From the NCBI RefSeq assembly GCF_921293095.1, contig NC_060259.1, positions 30,635,812-30,699,811 on the forward strand: a DNA stretch of 64,000 bases, given 5' to 3'. This DNA comes from Ischnura elegans. Lineage: Eukaryota > Arthropoda > Insecta > Odonata > Coenagrionidae. Below, one piece after another: positions 58,183 to 64,000 of this stretch (positions within the stretch are counted from its first letter, which is position 1; each line of letters begins with the position of its first letter). Both the position numbers and the translations under genes were made by a program. The notes beneath the pieces were generated by a model. The model did no database searches, had not been told where the DNA came from, and saw nothing but the letters and a program-made list of their open reading frames with translations.

Positions 58183-58299
58183 TTATAATTGTAACAGCGC
58201 TTGGCGCTAACTACCGCACCCATTAGCTGCGAAATGTAACCTAGCCGTGTTAACGAGCGGAAGATGACCGTAGTGAAAATAAGGAATAAACTGTGAATG

Positions 58300-59130
58300 C
58301 ATATGTGTTCCTTTCCACAGCCCAAACCCATGGAGACCTCTCATCCTTCTCCAACCTTCCCCCACCTTAATATGAGCCTTGTTTTTTGGGGCTCCACAAA
58401 CTCGTTGTTTTCCTCGGGGGGCTTTTTCCGAGCATTGAGTGTGGGAAACCTCGGCGAGGAGTCGTCATCGCGGAGGCTAGCGCCGTTGCCGCTTGCGGTG
58501 GGTTCCGGAGGCTCGCCTCTCAGCCCCGACTCCTCGGCGGTCCTTCGGATACATTTCCATCGCTGGAAGAAGGGTGGGTGGATGCCATGGTATCGCTCTC
58601 AAAAGGATGAAAAAAGGTGCTGGGGAGGGTAAAAGAGATCTTACCTAAACGACCGTAGAAGCAGGGTAGTGAGAAGGGAATAATGGTACATGTCTTTCCA
58701 CGGCCAGCGCAGAATGGGAGCCCTTTCAAACTGGGAGCATAATCCTCCGGCAGGATTGGTTGCAAAGGCGGACAAAGGAGTAAAGCTACCTTTCTTGGAG
58801 ACCCACCTGCGAAAAGCAAGAGTGTTCTCTTTCTGCGTCTTATCCCCGTGTGAGGGTCGCCTTCGAGTATTCCACGTTCTTTCGGGCCTCAATGGGGACG
58901 CGTCAAAATCTTCGACGGGGGAGGGCCTCACGCTTTTACGCAAGGGCGCCCGTTAAGTGCTTCGGCAGGGAAAGAGGCAACTGATGGCGGGGGCTTCCGG
59001 GGTTGTGGATGCCCGGCCTCTCCGGCCGCCGTCGTGCGCCAAAGAGTTATGCCGCCGACCCGTTGGTCCTTTCCGGTGCGCGGCCGTCCAAAAGGCGTAT
59101 AGCCTACCACCAATCGTGCGCACCTCAAAT
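58300..59130. other. GC-rich CpG island, unidentified
   Basis: Dense CpG and GC content with overlapping frames of 70-111 codons on both strands; none shows a recognisable domain or convincing codon bias. It could be a second promoter island of the gene proposed to start at 54.7 kb. Confidence 0.35.
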
Positions 59131-59306
59131 TTCTCATTAGGAGATTTAAAATTTATTTCTTTTCCGTATAAATACTTATTAATTGATCGTTGAATTCCAG
59201 GTTGTTGTCCTAGTTAGCGGTGATGTGAAGAAAACGATTAGTGGATGAGAGATATATTGTTTACAACATAAACCAGAGAATGTATTTCGGCAATACTGCT
59301 AGAGAC

Positions 59307-59637
59307 CATAGGCATACCCAACGAGGGGCAGAGGTGGCAGCTGCCCCCCCCCCCCTTTAGAAGCAAAAATCGCAAAAGTCTTTCAGCAAAATCAGTACTG
59401 AATCGAAAAGGAAGTAATCAACAAATTTTTTTTAAACCCATGAACAATGATATGTGTTAGTATAACATATGAAACTAAATTAAAACTATTTTTTCAAGGA
59501 AAGAATCTCTTAAACTAATAAATCGATGTTAAAATTTTCTTAAAATGTTGGTTTCATTCACCTTTTCCATGCTAAAGTGTCACTTGACCCTAGACCATGG
59601 CTTGCCCCCGCCAGTTATGATCCTGGGTACGCCCTTG
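59307..59637. mobile_element. Non-autonomous DNA element with GGC(G/A)TACCCA ends
   Basis: The ends are related inverted repeats (left CATAGGCATACCCA, right complement CAAGGGCGTACCCA), with a poly-C run at about 59345-59358 and a CCCCCGCC block near the right end. The interior is AT-rich. The 8 bp flanks (CTAGAGAC, CTGGATTC) match only partly, so hAT membership is a guess. Confidence 0.5.
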
Positions 59638-60080
59638 CTGGATTCATTAAAAAATCGTAGTTTTTTATTACTCAGTGCACATGATTGTCTCCACAATGCC
59701 TTGTCGGGGACTCTACTTCGTGTTCGTTGATATTTTTTGGTTGGAATGTGGCTGTAAATTTGACTTAAAATCCCATTGTTTGAAAAATATTTTTCTTTCG
59801 GCAATTTTGGAGTCGATGTCGTGAGTTTAAAACAAGTATGTCATCAGAAAATCAGACTGGTTTTGCGTGTGAGATTAGTGATTTTTGGGGGAGTATACAT
59901 AGTATATCGTTGAACTCGAAAAATTGAAGGCTCATAATTATTCTGCTGACTTTCTTTGTATCACCTCATAAATTTTTAAGCGTGAATTGCTTAAGAGCGA
60001 CGGAAAATATCATAATTGTTATCACCTCCAATACACCCTTATGTAGTAACGGTGTACAAACAGCGATAATAGCGTCATTT
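59638..60080. other. AT-rich stretch, nothing recognised
   Basis: No gene or repeat seen between the DNA element and the TATA promoter. Confidence 0.4.
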
Positions 60081-60085
60081 AGGGA

Positions 60086-60156
60086 TATATAAAACGGGCT
60101 AGATCAACCTTAACTCAACACTGTGCCTCATTTTCCCCTCAATTCAAAGCTCGCAG
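60086..60156 (+). promoter_or_regulatory. Candidate TATA promoter with 40 bp first exon
   Basis: TATATAAAA at 60086-60094 places a start at A60117 (CTCAACAC, an imperfect arthropod initiator) at a typical ~29 bp distance. Forty bases downstream is a strong donor, AGCTCGCAG|GTAAGA (GT at 60157-60158). There is no ATG in between, so this would be a short untranslated first exon. This TATA, start, short exon, donor layout is common in insect genes for abundant secreted products. Confidence 0.42.
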
Positions 60157-62859
60157 GTAAGATTTTCGGCTTCATAGCAAGGGGTTTGGTTGTGCGTTTA
60201 TGTTCTTATGGCTTATCTCCTGCTAGTATTTGTTGGCACCTGTTTGGGTTGAGTAAAGTATTTTAGTGTTATTCCATGGAATCGTAGTTTTATATTACTC
60301 GGTGAATATATTGTTTCCACCAACTCCTGTAAGTGAATCTACCCTTTGTTCAATGAGATTTTATGTTGATAAGTGAACTTGTGGAGATATAGTGCGGTTT
60401 TTTCTCGTGCGACGTAAATAATTGGGGTCGAATGTCTATGATATGTGACTTGTTGACATAAAACCTCCCGAGTTTAGGAAAAATATTTGTGTTCGTAAGT
60501 GAATTACTTCAATTGTCACATAGAGGCACAGACTCTTTACTATCCTCCTTTTTCAACGAGATTCTATATGCTTCGGCATCCCCCTTCTTGCATCTTGATC
60601 TCATTCCTAGGTAAATATCCTCATATTCTTGTCGGAGGTTTTATCATGTGGCATGGCCAAGTTTATATTTGGTCGAGCAGTGATTTCTGGATTGTTCTAT
60701 GTTTGTAGGGTAAAAGTTTCGAATTCATCATTGAATCAAGGCCCTTGTCTGGGAATCATCGCGCGAAAACAACGTCAGAGGGAAAATTTGTGTCTTTCCA
60801 ACCGAAAAATCCGACATAAACACGAGCGTGCAATCAGTAACGACTCTTATTCGCGGCAAAAGCCTCTGCGATGTAGTCGGCAAAGACTGGAAGCGCTTCT
60901 TCAATCCACCACGTGTCTTTGATCTCCCCTTTATCTTTTCCTTATCCCCACTCTATCTTCTACTCCTTCTTTCCCTGACGGGGACATCCGTGTCGGGAAC
61001 TACCTCGTCTGGTTCCCTCTGACGAGCAGTCCGCGAATTACCGCGCAGGTTCAAATTCTTCGGAGGGGGGGAACTGGCGCTTCTCATTTGGCATTTGTTT
61101 ACCGCGCGGGCATCAGGATTCGCACGTGGGTGGGTTGCTGTTGATGGCTTTGTTGGTTTTGGCGACAAAGGGAACCGGGTGAGCCATTTCCTAGCAACCG
61201 CCAACCATGGTTCCCCCCTCCCTACCCGATCTCATTTCGGATGTGCGGGAAATAAAACAATCCCCCAACCCACCTCTAGTCTCACGCCTTAGTTCGTCCT
61301 GGCGCCACCTGAGGTTTTGGGCGCTTCATCTTAAGGCCGCTTCCAGGCAACAAAAGGGGATTTAGATTGTCACCGCACATGCCGTTTTGTGTACCGTGAA
61401 GTGGTTTTCTTGCTTTCGGGGTTGGAATTTCCGCGTAAGTGAGCTCTGATTCTCTCCTCTCACAGCGCCCATGTTTTTCGTCTCCAACACTGTCTTCGCC
61501 CACGATTCGTGTTGAATAAGCAAAGTTTATTACCTCGCGGTAACCTTTTATCGGGTCGCGCTCGGAAGGAAGACGTTTGTGTCGAGTTGGTTTTGATTGA
61601 AAGGTAGTTCTCCTCTCTGTTTGTATTGCGTGGGTCGTTATATTAGCGGCAGTAGACGAATTCCGAGAGTTACGCATTTAAAGGGGGATTTTAATATTTG
61701 TCTTCGTATTATATCGTTCTGAAAGTGTTCATTCGTCCTACTAAGCGGTACACACGCCGATATTCTTGCGTGCTAAATTGTGAAATCAATTTTGCAAAGT
61801 CAATTTCGTGCCATTGTAAGAGGGAAATGAGAGAGCCGATTTAATGTTAAGGGCAGGAATACGCTTAGTTGCACTGAGGCCCAGATTGTGTTCTTAAGGA
61901 ATAATTGGGTGCCAAAGAACGAATGCTTTCATTTAGAGGTATGGAAGCACAATGGCATTTATGTTTCCATGTAACTCATAATGGAAAAATGGACCTTGTA
62001 ACGTTTGTGAAATGTGTAGGATTTCATTCATGGATAGTTGAGAATTTATTTCTCATTTCATGAGCCTATGCTACGGTCTGGGCGGATGTGTATGCTATGG
62101 ATTTTTAGCCTTAGAAAATATGCTAAAATCTGGTCTCATTTTTAGAGTATTTGGTTATATTCTTCTGAAATTTCTTCGAAGCATCTGCTGTAACATGTTT
62201 CATATGATAGGTTGGTGCTTATTTTTGTTTTTTTTTTATGAAGCACGGTATATTTTTATTCCGTAACTAAAACTCATATAAAAGCTTTTCGATAAGTGTA
62301 TAATCTATCGCCCAGTTTTCTTAAAAATGCCTTATGGGAATGCTATTACGCCTCCATATTCTCCACATTATCTTCACCGGCCCTAAAAAATATATATACT
62401 CATTCATTGAAAATATCCATTGACCCATTCTCACCTATGCGTATTGCTCGTGCTTGTCCGTCTCTAGTATCTCCTGAGAAATAAAATACCAACGTTATTC
62501 ATTTTATTCCCCGGACTTCTTCCGTATTAACGCGTGTTCACTCTTCTGCATGCTGCTCGCGAGCTCCCCCGCTTGTCAAAACTTAATCAAAAGAACACTC
62601 TTATATCTTTTTTCGGATTTTGAAATTCAAACCCCTCTCCGTCGAAACAGTGGTCGCCAATGAAATGCCATGCCGTGGTTGAAGCCTTTTCCTATTCACT
62701 TCCGTATGAGAAACGGTGGGTCCAATCATATTCGGCAGCGCTTTTTGGGGGTTTAATTATGCTTCATTGCCCTGCTCCATTCATTACTCCCACCCTCCAT
62801 GGTCCCTCGCGCCAGGGGTCCATGGTGCCGAGTGTACAGTCTTGCTAGCGATGTGAGTT
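60157..62859. other. Putative intron; CpG-rich at 60960-61680
   Basis: No supported coding exon. 60960-61680 is GC- and CpG-rich with overlapping frames of up to 131 codons on both strands, without motifs. 61680-62860 is AT-richer. No second exon for the 60.1 kb promoter was found. Confidence 0.35.
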
Positions 62860-62975
62860 GAGGATCGGCGCGCGTGGCTTAGTCCTCGCTCAGCACTCTC
62901 GGGGAAATGCGATCCTCATGTAGTCCTAGAGGCTGGTGGCCCGAGCATGAAACCTGTCGCCACCCAGGAGTTTCG
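62860..62975 (+). repeat. Possible SINE-like fragment
   Basis: GCGCGTGGCTTAGTCC resembles an A box, and a later GGCCCGAGCATGAAACCTG sits where a B box would be, but it is degraded. Weak call. Confidence 0.25.
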
Positions 62976-63044
62976 AACATATTTTTCGTTCCATTTAACC
63001 TGATAGCTTCGTTTTAAAAGCCGAAATAATACCCACCAAATAAA

Positions 63045-63228
63045 TAAGATACCCGTAAATACATTACCGCGACTCAAAGCATTTAAGAATAACCACAGTC
63101 GTTGGTAGAGGATTTTCCGATTGTTGAAGTAATGTTTACCACGAAATATTGCCTGGATGGACCTCGAACCCGCGGCTTCTTTACTCCAGGGCGAGGACTT
63201 TACCCCGTTGCCACTGAGACTGGCGAAG
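63045..63228 (-). repeat. tRNA-derived SINE with 3' body
   Basis: On the minus strand CAGTGGCAACGGGG (A-box region, about 63215-63202) is followed by GCGGGTTCGAGGTCC (B box, about 63173-63159), then a ~105 bp body ending GTATTTACGGGTATC near 63045. The same body recurs in inverted orientation at 63709-63822. Confidence 0.65.
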
Positions 63229-63708
63229 TGTTGGATTTTAGTTACTTGAATTTTGTTTATTTCGTTTGGTATAGTTTTTTGAATGTTAGATATTACCTAC
63301 ATTTCGATTTTCTATGGTAGAAAGTGATAACGCTTAAAATTTCCGGAGAAAAGTCGGGAGATACATGAAATGTTTTTCGTCTACTAATGGCCGAGAAATA
63401 ATCAAATATAAATGCGCGTTTTAAGATATTTTCGGAGTTAAATTTTCCGAATTCCGGCGAAAAAAGGGCTCCTCTACACGACAAAATGGTTGCCAAAACT
63501 CTGAATTCAGAAGGTTTTATCGTAGTGAGCCGTAACTGTAATTTACGCAATTTTTCGCGATTTTTATTCCCGCTTTCAAGAAAAGCACTACTAGAACTTA
63601 CTAGCGTTACTAGAATTTTTTTTTGGTTCATAATGTGAATTTTAGTCATTACAATTTCTTCTTATTTTTCATGAGTTCGTTAGCGTATCTTCATTTTTTT
63701 TGTATAAG

Positions 63709-63822
63709 GTAATATTTCATGGTAAACATTACTTTTACAATTGGAAAATCCTCTCTCAACGACTGAGGCTATTCTTAAATGTTTTGAGTCGTGGTAATGT
63801 ATTTACGGGTATTTAATAAAGA
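63709..63822 (+). repeat. Inverted copy of the SINE 3' body
   Basis: It matches the body of the SINE at 63045-63228 in the opposite orientation over ~110 bp (AATATTTC.TGGTAAACATT, GGAAAATCCTCT, GGTAATGTATTTACGGGTAT), at roughly 88% identity by eye. The tRNA-like head is absent. 63229-63708 between the copies is AT-rich without a recognised gene. Confidence 0.75.
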
Positions 63823-64000
63823 AAAATCGTTTGAGAATTAATGCCATTGCTGGTTGCAGCGAAAGGCGGGGATAATTTCTCTTTTGATAATATATGTGGC
63901 ATAAATTCGCCGTTTCCATGTACATAATAGCAATGTTGAAAGAATAAAAGCCTCTGTGGCAGTGAGAAGGCTAGCGGAATAGCTCCTTGGCGATGCGTGA

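Noticed and set aside
61282-61677. 131-codon minus-strand frame
   Set aside because: GC-rich island with competing frames and no family match.
1-64000. CRISPR arrays, bacterial operons, LTR pairs
   Set aside because: No regularly spaced repeats, no prokaryotic gene organisation and no paired long terminal repeats with primer sites were seen.

Overview
The window looks like AT-rich nuclear DNA from an arthropod, most likely an insect. It has no operon structure, no ribosome-binding sites and no long open reading frame; the longest ATG-started frame is 166 codons and is probably not a gene. What fills it is typical of a large insect genome: RTE-like non-LTR fragments, piggyBac and hAT elements, PIF/Harbinger-type MITEs, tRNA-derived SINEs, fold-back repeats, a ~330 bp tandem repeat, and short exon-like islands. 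The organism call is inference from repeat content and composition; no species-diagnostic gene is present.

Layout. 0-10 kb: a possible last exon of a membrane protein, a Harbinger-like MITE, a reverse-transcriptase scrap, a candidate minus-strand exon, a 645 bp TIR element and two SINE pieces. 10.8-15.2 kb: a 4.3 kb hAT-type element with a perfect 8 bp target duplication, 17 bp terminal repeats and (GAGAC)-type arrays inside each end. 15-22 kb: unique AT-rich DNA with exon candidates on both strands. 22.7-27.4 kb: a second Harbinger MITE, a retroelement interrupted by a hairpin insertion, a perfect 89 bp inverted repeat, a piggyBac-like MITE and a piggyBac transposase relic. 28.2-29.9 kb: a duplicated signal-peptide exon, one copy decayed. 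30.3-34.2 kb: a 2.6 kb piggyBac element with TTAA ends, carrying a hAT-like MITE, inserted in one copy of a repeat whose other copy 3.4 kb away is the empty site. 34-48 kb: mostly AT-rich DNA, paired direct repeats, an RTE relic and small exon candidates. 48.3 kb: the best terminal-exon candidate. 50-54 kb: a candidate promoter and first exon, and a tandem repeat array broken up by a MITE and a SINE. 54.4-63 kb: a more GC- and CpG-rich stretch with at least two candidate plus-strand transcription starts, then SINEs to the end.

How it fits together: no complete host gene can be read. The exon-like pieces fit parts of genes with large introns on both strands. Three minus-strand pieces (33.7, 10.7 and 2.7 kb) have compatible splice phases, and a fourth at 17.4 kb could replace the first. 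Most of the rest is mobile DNA inserted between or inside them, and several insertions can be ordered by nesting. No CRISPR array, rRNA gene, intact tRNA gene or recognisable viral gene was seen.
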